From the NCBI GenBank assembly GCA_934667465.1, contig CAKUMG010000444.1:1-5652 (forward strand): a stretch of 5,652 bases of DNA. The letters run 5' to 3'. The stretch comes from an uncultured Actinoplanes sp. (GTDB lineage Bacteria; Actinomycetota; Actinomycetes; Mycobacteriales; Micromonosporaceae). Below, one piece after another: positions 1-5,652 of this stretch; positions within the stretch are counted from its first letter, which is position 1; every line of letters starts with the position of its first letter. A program made the position numbers and the translations under genes. The notes under the pieces are model-generated. The model was not told where the DNA came from, did no database searches, and saw only the letters and a list, made by a program, of their open reading frames with translations.

Positions 1-1304
1 GCGTGGAGTGGGAGACCAAGACCGACACCGCCGCGTACGTGGTGCATCCCCCGTTGGGCAAGTGGCTGATCGCGCTCGGACAGCTGGCGTTCGGCGACAA
101 CGAGCTCGGCTGGCGGGTGCCCGTGGCGGTCGCGGGCGTGCTGATGATCCTCATCCTGATCCGGGTCGCGTACCGGCTGTTCCACTCGATCGTGCTGGCG
201 GGCGCCGCGGGCCTGCTGATGACGCTCGACGGCTTCCACTTCGTGCTGTCCCGGATCGCGCTGCTCGACATCTTCCTGAGCCTGTTCATCCTGGCCACGT
301 TCGCCGCCATGGTGCTCGACCGCGACCACTACCGGCGCAGCCTGCTGCGGGCGCTGTCCCAGGGCTCCCCCGGGCTGCCGCGCATGGTGCCGTGGTGGTT
401 GCTCGTCGCAGGCGTGCTCTTCGGGCTGGCCTGCGGGGTGAAGTGGAGCGCGCTGTTCTTCCTGCCCGCGTTCGCCGTGCTCATCGTCGTGTGGCGGATG
501 CAGGCGCGCCGGTCCGCGGGCCTCGAACGGCCGTTCGTCACCGGTCTGCGCGGCGACCTGGGCTGGGGCCTGCTGAGCTTCGCGCTCGCGGCCGTCTTCT
601 ACGTCGCCACGTGGGCCGGCTGGTTCGCCACCGACGACGGCTACTTCCGGCACTACCGCGAGGCGAGCGGCCTGGGCGAGCCGCCGGTGCTGGGCGCGCT
701 GCTCAACCTGTGGCACTACCACTCCGAGGCGTACGGGTTCCACAGCGGACTGACCGAGTCGCACCGCTACCAGTCCTGGCCGTGGCAGTGGCTGCTGCTG
801 GGCCGCCCGGTCGCGTTCTACTGGCCCGTGGACCCGCCCGGCGACTGCGGGGCCGCGAACTGCGTACGGGAGATCCTGCTCCTGGGGACTCCCCTGCTCT
901 GGTGGGCCTTCCTCCCGGCCCTGGCGGCCCTGATCTGGTTCGGCATCGCCCGCCGCGACTGGCGCGCGGCCGCGATCGGCGCCGTGGTCGCCTCGGGCCT
1001 GCTGCCGTGGTTCTACTACGCGGTCACGGACGGGCGCACGATGTTCTCCTTCTACGTGCTGCCCGCGCTGCCCTTCCTGATCCTCGCCGTCGTCTACGTC
1101 ATGGGTGCGCTCGTCACGCCGCCCTCCGGCATGCCGCACGCCGCCGACCGCACCGACCGCCAGCTCGTCGGCGGCGTGGCGATCGGCGTGTACGTGGCGC
1201 TGGTGGCCGCGTGCTTCGCGTACTTCTACCCGATCTTCGTGGGCGAGCTGATCCCGTACGACAGCTGGTTCCACCGCATGTGGCTGGGCAACCGCTGGAT
1301 TTAA
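1..1304 (+). CDS. pmt: Protein O-mannosyltransferase (GT39 family), 5'-truncated by window edge
   Basis: Integral membrane glycosyltransferase that, in this family, moves mannose from a polyprenyl-phosphate-mannose donor to Ser/Thr of exported proteins during secretion. The frame is open from the left edge. The first in-window start (GTG at 3) is not the true start, because the family's N-terminal region with its acidic catalytic motif and first membrane helix lies upstream; about 80-90 residues seem missing relative to the roughly 520-residue actinobacterial enzymes. Counting from base 3, the family signatures visible are HPPLGKW (15-21), LDGFHFVLSR followed by LLD (75-89), a CGVKWSALFF segment near residue 143 and the RYQSWPWQWLLLGRP segment in the second half. 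Many hydrophobic helices follow, and no MIR domains are present, as is usual in bacteria. The gene ends with TAA at 1302-1304, overlapping the stop of the convergent ATPase gene. The family call is firm; the substrate is inferred from the family. Confidence 0.92.
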   Translation, partial: VEWETKTDTAAYVVHPPLGKWLIALGQLAFGDNELGWRVPVAVAGVLMILILIRVAYRLFHSIVLAGAAGLLMTLDGFHFVLSRIALLDIFLSLFILATFAAMVLDRDHYRRSLLRALSQGSPGLPRMVPWWLLVAGVLFGLACGVKWSALFFLPAFAVLIVVWRMQARRSAGLERPFVTGLRGDLGWGLLSFALAAVFYVATWAGWFATDDGYFRHYREASGLGEPPVLGALLNLWHYHSEAYGFHSGLTESHRYQSWPWQWLLLGRPVAFYWPVDPPGDCGAANCVREILLLGTPLLWWAFLPALAALIWFGIARRDWRAAAIGAVVASGLLPWFYYAVTDGRTMFSFYVLPALPFLILAVVYVMGALVTPPSGMPHAADRTDRQLVGGVAIGVYVALVAACFAYFYPIFVGELIPYDSWFHRMWLGNRWI

Positions 1305-2794
1305 GCGGGCCAGGATGCGACGACGTCGGCGGGGCTCCAGACGACGTCGACCTCGCCTGCGGGGAGGTCCGTGCCGGAGTGGCTGACGACGACCAGGCCG
1401 CTGGTCGCCGGGTCGAAGCCGGGGATCGAGGGGGCGTCGCGGCGCAGCTCGGCGAGGTGGTGTCGGTCGAACGGACCGTCCTGCCACTTGATCGAGCCGG
1501 CGAACGGGACGGTGGTGGCGATCGGGGCGCGGTCGGCACCGACCAGGTCGACCTCGACGGTTCCCTGCCGGTTCCACCAGCTGCCGACCTCCTGGACACC
1601 GGGCTCCTGGGCACCGGGCTTCTGCACGCCGGGCTCCTGGGCACCGGTGAAGGGCAGGGCGCCGGCGAAGGCGGCGTTGGTGAGGGCCTCGCGGATTATC
1701 GGCTCGACGGCGTTGCCGCGCCAGGAGGACCAGCGTGCGGCCAAGATCGCCAGACCGGCCTGATCGCGACCGCGCAGGACCTGCTGCTGCACCTCGCGCA
1801 GGATGGCCAGGTAGAGGCGCAGGTTGCTGTCGGCGATCCGGTACTGGGCCAGCTTGGACGGGCGTGCGGAGAGCGGCCGGTCCACGGCCAGCAGGTGCTT
1901 CTGCTCATGGAGTCGCTGCAACAGAGGGGCGAGGGTGCCGGGGCTGAGCGGGGTGGGCTTGCCGCTGGCGTCGACGGCAATGTTGCTGAACGTGCGGCTG
2001 CCCGCGCCGCCGACGGATTCGATGACCCGGCGGGCGGTGTCCGGGGTTGGGAACTCGGAGTTCAGCGCCTGCTCGGGGACGCTGAACAGTCCCGAGGTCG
2101 GGTCGATCACCTCGTCGACGAGAAAGTCCAGCGCGGGAACCCCCGACGGCCAGCGCAGCGCGAGACCCGGCAGCCCACCGGTGATCAGGTGCGCGTCGAT
2201 CGCGTCGGCGCCGGCCAGACCGGTGACCGCAGCGGTCTCGGCCGGGTTGAGCGGGCCAAGGATCATGTTGTCGGCGCGGCCGTAGAACGGGCGGTCGTAC
2301 TCGGTGAGGCGCCGCATCATGTGCAGGTCACTGCCCAGCAGCAGGAGCAGGACGGGCTTGTGCGCCATCAGCCGGTCCCAGCTGACCTGGAGATGCCCGT
2401 CGAAGGCGGGGTCCTGCTCGGCCAGCCAGGGCAACTCGTCGAGCACCACGATGCTGGGCGCGTCGGGCAGGGCCGTGGTGAGCAGGCGCAGCATCTCGCC
2501 CCACCCACCGGCGGGAGCGGCTTCCGGGAGCAGGCCGGGATCGGCGCCGGCGACCAGCGACGAGTCACGCAGCGTCCGGTGGAACAGCCCGATCGCCTCG
2601 GTGGCGGACACCCCTTTCACCGCGGTGTAGAAGACGTAAGGCAGGCCGGCCCGATCGCACAACTCTTGTACGAGACGGGACTTGCCCACCTGCCGGCGCC
2701 CACGGATCGCCAGCGAACGACCTCGCCCGGTGCGCTTGATGTCGTCGACCCGCTTGATGATCCGGGCGAGCTCCGCCCGTCTGCCAACAAACAT
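1301..2794 (-). CDS. AAA+ ATPase with winged-helix and DUF234-like (PD-(D/E)XK-type) C-terminal domain
   Basis: A 497-residue cytosolic P-loop ATPase of the archaeal-ATPase/DUF234 architecture (COG1672-like), which I recall as widespread in actinomycetes; its biological role is not established. Seen in order: an N-terminal FVGRRAEL box (2-9); Walker A GRRQVGKS (32-39); Walker B SIVVLDE with D119 and E120; a sensor-like GSD (154-156); a probable winged helix about 252-320; then a nuclease-like domain with E364, the EVD motif at 414-416 and SIKW (434-437). The canonical E-x-K of PD-(D/E)XK nucleases is S-I-K here, so cleavage activity is doubtful. Residues 383-402 are four pentapeptide repeats. 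The ATG start is supported by a strong GGAGGAG ribosome binding site. The divergent promoter region holds a 16-base repeat array, which may be its operator. It converges on pmt with overlapping stops and has no same-strand partner. DNA-binding, regulatory or defence roles are only inferences. Confidence 0.9.
   Translation of the reverse strand: MFVGRRAELARIIKRVDDIKRTGRGRSLAIRGRRQVGKSRLVQELCDRAGLPYVFYTAVKGVSATEAIGLFHRTLRDSSLVAGADPGLLPEAAPAGGWGEMLRLLTTALPDAPSIVVLDELPWLAEQDPAFDGHLQVSWDRLMAHKPVLLLLLGSDLHMMRRLTEYDRPFYGRADNMILGPLNPAETAAVTGLAGADAIDAHLITGGLPGLALRWPSGVPALDFLVDEVIDPTSGLFSVPEQALNSEFPTPDTARRVIESVGGAGSRTFSNIAVDASGKPTPLSPGTLAPLLQRLHEQKHLLAVDRPLSARPSKLAQYRIADSNLRLYLAILREVQQQVLRGRDQAGLAILAARWSSWRGNAVEPIIREALTNAAFAGALPFTGAQEPGVQKPGAQEPGVQEVGSWWNRQGTVEVDLVGADRAPIATTVPFAGSIKWQDGPFDRHHLAELRRDAPSIPGFDPATSGLVVVSHSGTDLPAGEVDVVWSPADVVASWPA
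1589..1648 (-). repeat. Four tandem 15-bp units encoding a pentapeptide repeat inside the ATPase gene
   Basis: Units lie at 1589-1603, 1604-1618, 1619-1633 and 1634-1648. On the minus strand they encode, in order, TGAQE, PGVQK, PGAQE and PGVQE (residues 383-402). Units 1604-1618 and 1634-1648 differ only in their last base, and the first differs from the second at one base. Because 15 is a multiple of 3, changes in copy number keep the frame. The repeat forms a Pro/Gly/Gln/Glu-rich linker just before the GSWWNRQ segment of the C-terminal domain. It looks like a recent expansion by slippage. Confidence 0.9.
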
Positions 2795-2797
2795 CGG

Positions 2798-2804
2798 CTC
2801 CTCC
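2798..2804 (-). promoter_or_regulatory. Ribosome binding site of the ATPase gene
   Basis: The minus strand reads GGAGGAG, then CCG, then ATG. This near-perfect Shine-Dalgarno sequence, with its GGAGG core 5 bases from the start, fixes the start at 2794. Its distal end abuts the odd-length palindrome CGAAGTTCG (2804-2812), so a protein bound to the nearest unit of the repeat array would sit next to the translation start region. Confidence 0.85.
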
Positions 2805-2884
2805 GAAGTTCGACGCCGCCTTACTTCGGTGTCATCTTACTTCGACGCCATCTTACTTCGGTACTGTCTTACTTCTATCACATC
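2805..2884. repeat. 16-bp-pitch direct repeat array in the divergent promoter region
   Basis: Four 16-base units start with TTACTTC at 2821, 2837, 2853 and 2869; each is preceded by C, giving an invariant 8-mer CTTACTTC (GAAGTAAG on the ATPase strand) at 2820-2827, 2836-2843, 2852-2859 and 2868-2875. A degenerate unit at 2805-2820 keeps TTCGACGCC. The second halves of the units vary, but alternate units resemble each other: TTCGACGCC recurs 32 bases apart, and so does TTACTTCGGT. The four clear units contain 27 G/C of 64 bases (42%), which is strikingly AT-rich for this genome. The array lies within 100 bases upstream of the ATPase start. A multi-site operator for a regulator is the simplest reading; the ATPase itself, which has a winged helix, is a possible ligand. 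The repeat is observed; the function is inferred. Confidence 0.88.
2834..2855 (-). promoter_or_regulatory. Candidate -10 hexamers for the ATPase gene within the repeat array
   Basis: On the minus strand two repeat cores run into TAAGAT (2839-2834 and 2855-2850), which fits the actinobacterial -10 pattern TANNNT. Either would place the transcription start some 30-50 bases upstream of the ATPase ATG, leaving room for the ribosome binding site. No convincing -35 box is visible. If one is used, the repeats would overlap the polymerase site, as expected for a repressor array. Confidence 0.35.
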
Positions 2885-2911
2885 AGACCGTCGCGGGATC
2901 TGGTCGTCGGA

Positions 2912-2917
2912 TAGCGT
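2912..2917 (+). promoter_or_regulatory. Candidate -10 element giving a leaderless phosphatase mRNA
   Basis: TAGCGT (within GGATAGCGT) fits the TANNNT -10 consensus and ends 8 bases before the ATG at 2926. Transcription usually begins 6-8 bases after such a hexamer, so the RNA would start at or within a base or two of the start codon. There is no purine-rich Shine-Dalgarno sequence before this ATG, which supports a leaderless transcript, a common arrangement in actinomycetes. No clear -35 box was found. Confidence 0.5.
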
Positions 2918-2925
2918 GGTCGGCC

Positions 2926-3705
2926 ATGGACGATCGAGATCTTTCCGGGGCTCGGGAGCTGGCCGCCGAGGTGGCGGTGCGGGCCGGGCGGTTGCAGCTC
3001 GAACGGCGGGACACGCTGCGTGTGGGCGCGCCCAAGGCGCACGCGAACGATGTCGTGTCGGATGTCGACATCGCGAGCGAGCGGCTGATCGTGGACGCGA
3101 TCCGGGCAGCCTGGCCCGCGGACGCCGTACAGGCCGAGGAGGGGCACGGCCGGGAGGGCGGCAGCGGCTGGACGTGGATCGTCGACCCGCTGGACGGGAC
3201 GCGCAACTACATCAGCCGGACCGGGCCGTGGTCGGTGTGCGTCGCGCTCTACCGCGGTGACGAGCCGATGATGGCGGTCGTGCACGAGCCGGTCGCGGAC
3301 GAGACGTTCAGCGCGGTCGCCGGGGGCGGGGCGCTGCTCGGGGATGCACCGCTGTCGGTGTCGGGCGGGCCGCCGCTGGGGTCGGCGCTGATCGGGGTCA
3401 GCTTCCAGCCGGGGCCGGCCACGAAGGAGCGGGCGGGGCGGGTGCTGCGCGAGCTGCTGCCGGTGTGCGGGGACATCCGGCGGGTGCCGGCGGCGCTGAA
3501 CCTGGTGTATGAGGCGGCCGGGCGGCTCGACGGCGGGTTCGCGCTGGACACGAAGCTGTGGGACATCGCGGCCGGGGCGCTGATCGCGCGGGAGGCCGGG
3601 GTGGTGCTCGGCGGGCGCGGCGACGACTACACGACCGAGCTGACGATCGGGGCCGCGCCGGCACTGTGGACCACGCTGGCCGAACGGGTGCGGGCCGTTG
3701 CCTGA
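2926..3705 (+). CDS. Inositol monophosphatase family protein
   Basis: A 259-residue cytosolic Mg-dependent sugar- or inositol-phosphate phosphatase, typical in length for the family. Metal-site motifs are all present: NDVVSDVDIASE (41-52), AEEG (70-73) with the paired glutamates, VDPLDGTRN (86-94) with D87 and D90, and LWDIAAG (211-217) with the C-terminal metal ligand D213, followed by EAG. An intact active site implies an active enzyme. The family includes inositol-1-phosphatase (SuhB/ImpA-like), histidinol-phosphatase (HisN) and 3'-phosphoadenosine phosphatase (CysQ); sequence alone does not choose, and no pathway genes sit nearby. The ATG has no Shine-Dalgarno sequence but a TAGCGT hexamer lies close upstream, suggesting leaderless translation. 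It is divergent from the ATPase gene across the repeat array, and a TSUP membrane protein gene follows 17 bases downstream, probably in the same transcript. Confidence 0.92.
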   Translation: MDDRDLSGARELAAEVAVRAGRLQLERRDTLRVGAPKAHANDVVSDVDIASERLIVDAIRAAWPADAVQAEEGHGREGGSGWTWIVDPLDGTRNYISRTGPWSVCVALYRGDEPMMAVVHEPVADETFSAVAGGGALLGDAPLSVSGGPPLGSALIGVSFQPGPATKERAGRVLRELLPVCGDIRRVPAALNLVYEAAGRLDGGFALDTKLWDIAAGALIAREAGVVLGGRGDDYTTELTIGAAPALWTTLAERVRAVA

Positions 3706-3722
3706 GACCGGGCGGGCAGCCG

Positions 3723-4469
3723 TTGCCGGCTGACCTCGCGCTGATCGCGGTGGTGCTGCTGTTCAGTGCGACGCTGCAGACCTTCACCGGTTTCGGATTC
3801 GCCCTGCTGAGCGCCCCCATCCTGGCAGCCCTGCTCGGGCCGGCGGAGGCCGTCAGCACGATCACCGTCAGCGGCGTCGTCGTCGACGTGCTGGTGCTCG
3901 CCTCGGGTGGCCGCCGGCCCGAGCCGCACCCGCGTGACCTGGCCCAGCTGTGGGCCTGGTCCGTGCCGGGCCTCGTACTCGGTGCGACGCTGCTCACGGC
4001 GCTCCCGGAGACCACCCTGCAGCTGGTGGTGGCGGCGGCAGTGCTGCTGGCGGTCTGGCACCGCGCCCGCGACGGCGGCCGGACCGTGCCGGGCCCGGGG
4101 GCCGGGAACGGACGCTGGTGGCCCGTGGCCCTGGCGGGCGTGAGCTCGGGCGCGCTGAGTACCGCCACCACGCTCGGCAGCCCGCCCGTGGTGATGTACC
4201 TGACGCATCGCCCGCGCCCGGTCCGGCAGACCCGGGACACGATGGTCGCGCTCGGCCTGCTGCGTCTGCCGGTCAGCGTGGCCGCTCTCTGGCTCAGCGG
4301 GGCGTGGGTCCGGCCCGCCGCGCTGCCGCTGCTGTGGACCGCCGTGATCGTGGGTCACCTGCTGGGGCGGTGGGTCTTCGCCCGCCTCGACGCGGCCCGC
4401 TATCGGCGCGCGGTCCTGCTGACTCTGCTGGCGGCCGGGCTCACGGCCATGATCAGCGCGGTGACCTGA
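3723..4469 (+). CDS. TSUP family (TauE/SafE) integral membrane protein
   Basis: A 248-residue, mostly hydrophobic protein of the sulfite exporter TauE/SafE (TSUP, DUF81) family, whose members move sulfur-containing or organic anions across the cytoplasmic membrane; the substrate here is unknown. Two halves each begin with a related motif, TGFGFALLSAP (22-32) and SSGALSTATTLGSPPVV (141-157), as expected for the family's duplicated topology, with seven or eight likely helices and a charged loop about residues 113-132. The TTG at 3723 is chosen because it puts a short N-terminus before the first helix; GTG at 3750 or 3753 would cut into that helix, and there is no in-frame ATG or GTG between the phosphatase stop and 3723. 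The upstream GGGCGGGCAG is only a weak ribosome binding site, so coupling to translation of the phosphatase is plausible. It converges on the MurG-family gene with a 16-base gap. Confidence 0.85.
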   Translation: MPADLALIAVVLLFSATLQTFTGFGFALLSAPILAALLGPAEAVSTITVSGVVVDVLVLASGGRRPEPHPRDLAQLWAWSVPGLVLGATLLTALPETTLQLVVAAAVLLAVWHRARDGGRTVPGPGAGNGRWWPVALAGVSSGALSTATTLGSPPVVMYLTHRPRPVRQTRDTMVALGLLRLPVSVAALWLSGAWVRPAALPLLWTAVIVGHLLGRWVFARLDAARYRRAVLLTLLAAGLTAMISAVT

Positions 4470-4485
4470 CCGTACGACCCGACGG

Positions 4486-5619
4486 CTAGGAGCGGCCGGC
4501 GGCGGCGGTGAGGAGCTCGGTCACGACGCGGGCGGCGGCGTCCGGGCGGCCTTGCGCGGACGCGGCCTGCGCCATCGCGGCCCGGCGGTGCGGGTCGGCG
4601 AGCAGGTTCGAGACGGCGGCGCGGAGCTGGTCGGGCGTGGCCTGGTCGCCGTCGAGCATGAGGGCGGCGCCCTGGTCGGCGAGGTGGCGGGCGGTGATGC
4701 GCTGCTCGTCGCCCGCCGAGTGCGGGTACGGGATCAGGATCGTGGCCTTGCCGAGCGCGGTCAGCTCGGCGACGGTCCCGGCGCCGCTGCGGGCCACGAC
4801 GATGGCCGCGGCGGCGAGCAGGTCGGGCAGCTCGTCGTGGATGAAGTCGAGTACGTGGTAGCGGTGCCGCAGCTGGGGCGGCAGCTGCGCGGCGACCTGC
4901 TGCATCTCGGCGAGGCCGAGGCTGCCGCACTGGTGGACGACCTGGCAGTGCCGCAGCAGGTCGGGCAGCGCGCCGGTGAGCATGCGGTTGACCTGCTGGG
5001 CGCCGGAGGCGCCGCCGGTCACGAGGACGAGCGGGAGGGCGGGATCGAGCCCGTACGCCGCCAGCCCCCGCGCCGCGTCCCCGGCGAGCACGGCCGGACG
5101 GATCGGGTTGCCCGTGACCACCGCGCGCTGCCGGGCCTTCTCCGGCAGGTGGCCCAGCGACGCCTCGTGGCTGAGCAGGATGCGGCTGGCCACGCGGGCG
5201 AGGATGCGGTTGGCGAGCCCGAGGGCGAGGGTCTGCTCGTGCATCACGTACGGCACCCGGAACAGCCGCGCGGCGAGCCCGATCGGCACGGACACGTAGC
5301 CGCCGGTGCTCAGGACGACCGCGGGCCGGTTGCGGGCGACCGTGGCCATGGCCTGCGCGATGCCGAACGGGATCCGGAACGCGTCGGCGACGTTGCGGGC
5401 CAGCTCGCGCGGGTTCGGGGAGCGGCGCAGCTTGCCGGTGGTGATCGCCTTGAACGGGATGCCGTTGCGGGTCGCGATGGTGGCCTCGAGACCGTTCGCG
5501 ACGCCGACCCAGAGCAGCTCGGGCGCGGTGCCGGTCTCGGCGAGCCGGTCCTGCAGCGTGTTGACCGTAGTCAGCGCCGGATAGGTGTGCCCGCCCGTCC
5601 CGCCGCCGGTGACGATCAT
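4486..5619 (-). CDS. murG: MurG-family UDP-GlcNAc:lipid I GlcNAc transferase, likely a paralog
   Basis: A 377-residue GT-B glycosyltransferase (GT28) of the family that adds GlcNAc to lipid I at the inner face of the membrane to make lipid II. Visible motifs: glycine-rich GGGTGGHTYPA (5-15), GKLRR (62-66), TGGYVSVPIGLAA (105-117), HEQTLALGLANR (127-138), GNPIR (170-174), GGASGA (202-207), HQCG (229-232), RSGAGTVAEL (277-286, with E285 in the place of the UDP-GlcNAc-binding glutamate) and DEQRITA (304-310). Several depart from the usual MurG forms (HEQN, GGSQGA, and a closing Asn-Ala). The gene lies outside any division/cell-wall cluster, so a second copy or a related enzyme with another acceptor is likely. 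The ATG at 5619 puts the first glycine loop at residue 5. No Shine-Dalgarno sequence precedes it and the frame stays open to the window edge, so the true start could be further upstream. The stop is TAG. Confidence 0.85.
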   Translation of the reverse strand: MIVTGGGTGGHTYPALTTVNTLQDRLAETGTAPELLWVGVANGLEATIATRNGIPFKAITTGKLRRSPNPRELARNVADAFRIPFGIAQAMATVARNRPAVVLSTGGYVSVPIGLAARLFRVPYVMHEQTLALGLANRILARVASRILLSHEASLGHLPEKARQRAVVTGNPIRPAVLAGDAARGLAAYGLDPALPLVLVTGGASGAQQVNRMLTGALPDLLRHCQVVHQCGSLGLAEMQQVAAQLPPQLRHRYHVLDFIHDELPDLLAAAAIVVARSGAGTVAELTALGKATILIPYPHSAGDEQRITARHLADQGAALMLDGDQATPDQLRAAVSNLLADPHRRAAMAQAASAQGRPDAAARVVTELLTAAAGRS

Positions 5620-5643
5620 GCGGAGCGTGCGCAGGCGCTGCGT

Positions 5644-5649
5644 ACTGTA
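5644..5649 (-). promoter_or_regulatory. Possible -10 element of the MurG-family gene
   Basis: The minus strand reads TACAGT, matching TANNNT. It would start RNA near 5637, about 18 bases upstream of the ATG. Any -35 box lies outside the window and no ribosome binding site is visible, so this is a weak call. It competes with the possibility that coding sequence extends through here. Confidence 0.25.
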
Positions 5650-5652
5650 AAG

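Noticed and set aside
2629..2640. GAAGACGTAAG as another copy of the array core
   Set aside because: It is interrupted by three extra bases, lies in the ATPase coding sequence and is isolated, so it is a chance resemblance.
2804..2812. CGAAGTTCG as an RNA hairpin controlling ATPase translation
   Set aside because: The stem would be only 3 bases around a 3-base loop; it is better treated as part of the degenerate fifth repeat unit or a DNA half-site.
2805..2884. CRISPR array
   Set aside because: The repeat core is 8 bases with 8-base spacers that partly resemble one another, far shorter than any CRISPR repeat and spacer, and there are no cas genes.
8..2914. Open frame of 968 codons on the plus strand spanning pmt and the whole ATPase gene
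   Set aside because: It overlaps two well-supported genes in another frame or strand, has low-complexity Arg/Ala/Gly/Pro composition and no recognisable domain; long spurious frames are normal at this GC content.
3398..4358. Long minus-strand open frames opposite the phosphatase and TSUP genes
   Set aside because: Arg/Pro/Ser/Ala-rich translations without motifs, antisense to genes with clear family signatures.
4465..4505. Bidirectional terminator between the convergent TSUP and MurG-family genes
   Set aside because: Only 4-base stems (CGGC with GCCG) and a short CGTACG palindrome are found, with no T-run; not supportable.

Overview
The window comes from a very GC-rich bacterial chromosome, almost certainly an actinomycete. 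The signs are strong G/C third-position bias, long spurious open frames opposite real genes, a bacterial protein O-mannosyltransferase, an actinobacterial-type AAA+ ATPase, a TTG start and a probable leaderless promoter. A Micromonosporaceae-like host would fit, but the window cannot prove it.

Five protein-coding genes fill nearly the whole window. (1) 1-1304, plus strand: the C-terminal four fifths of a protein O-mannosyltransferase (pmt), cut by the left edge. (2) 1301-2794, minus strand: an ATPase of the archaeal-ATPase/DUF234 type (AAA+ domain, winged helix, nuclease-like C-terminal domain), converging on pmt so closely that both stop codons lie in one TTAA. (3) 2926-3705, plus strand: an inositol-monophosphatase-family phosphatase. 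(4) 3723-4469, plus strand: a TauE/SafE (TSUP) family membrane protein 17 bases behind gene 3, probably co-transcribed. (5) 4486-5619, minus strand: a MurG-family GlcNAc transferase converging on gene 4 and reaching the right edge; several substitutions in family signatures and the absence of cell-division/cell-wall neighbours suggest a paralog rather than the housekeeping enzyme.

The most interesting non-coding element is the 131-base divergent region between the ATPase and the phosphatase gene. It holds four perfect copies of the 8-mer CTTACTTC at an exact 16-base pitch (2820-2875), a degenerate fifth unit abutting the ATPase ribosome binding site, and signs of a 32-base super-period. This tract is about 42% GC in its four clear units, far below its surroundings. 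It looks like a multi-site operator or iteron-like binding array controlling the ATPase gene and possibly its divergent neighbour. The ATPase also carries a four-unit pentapeptide repeat (1589-1648) inserted just before the core of its nuclease-like domain.

The genes do not form one pathway. Pmt, MurG and TSUP act at or in the membrane or cell envelope, the phosphatase is cytosolic, and the ATPase with its repeat-bearing promoter looks like a self-contained unit between pmt and the phosphatase gene.
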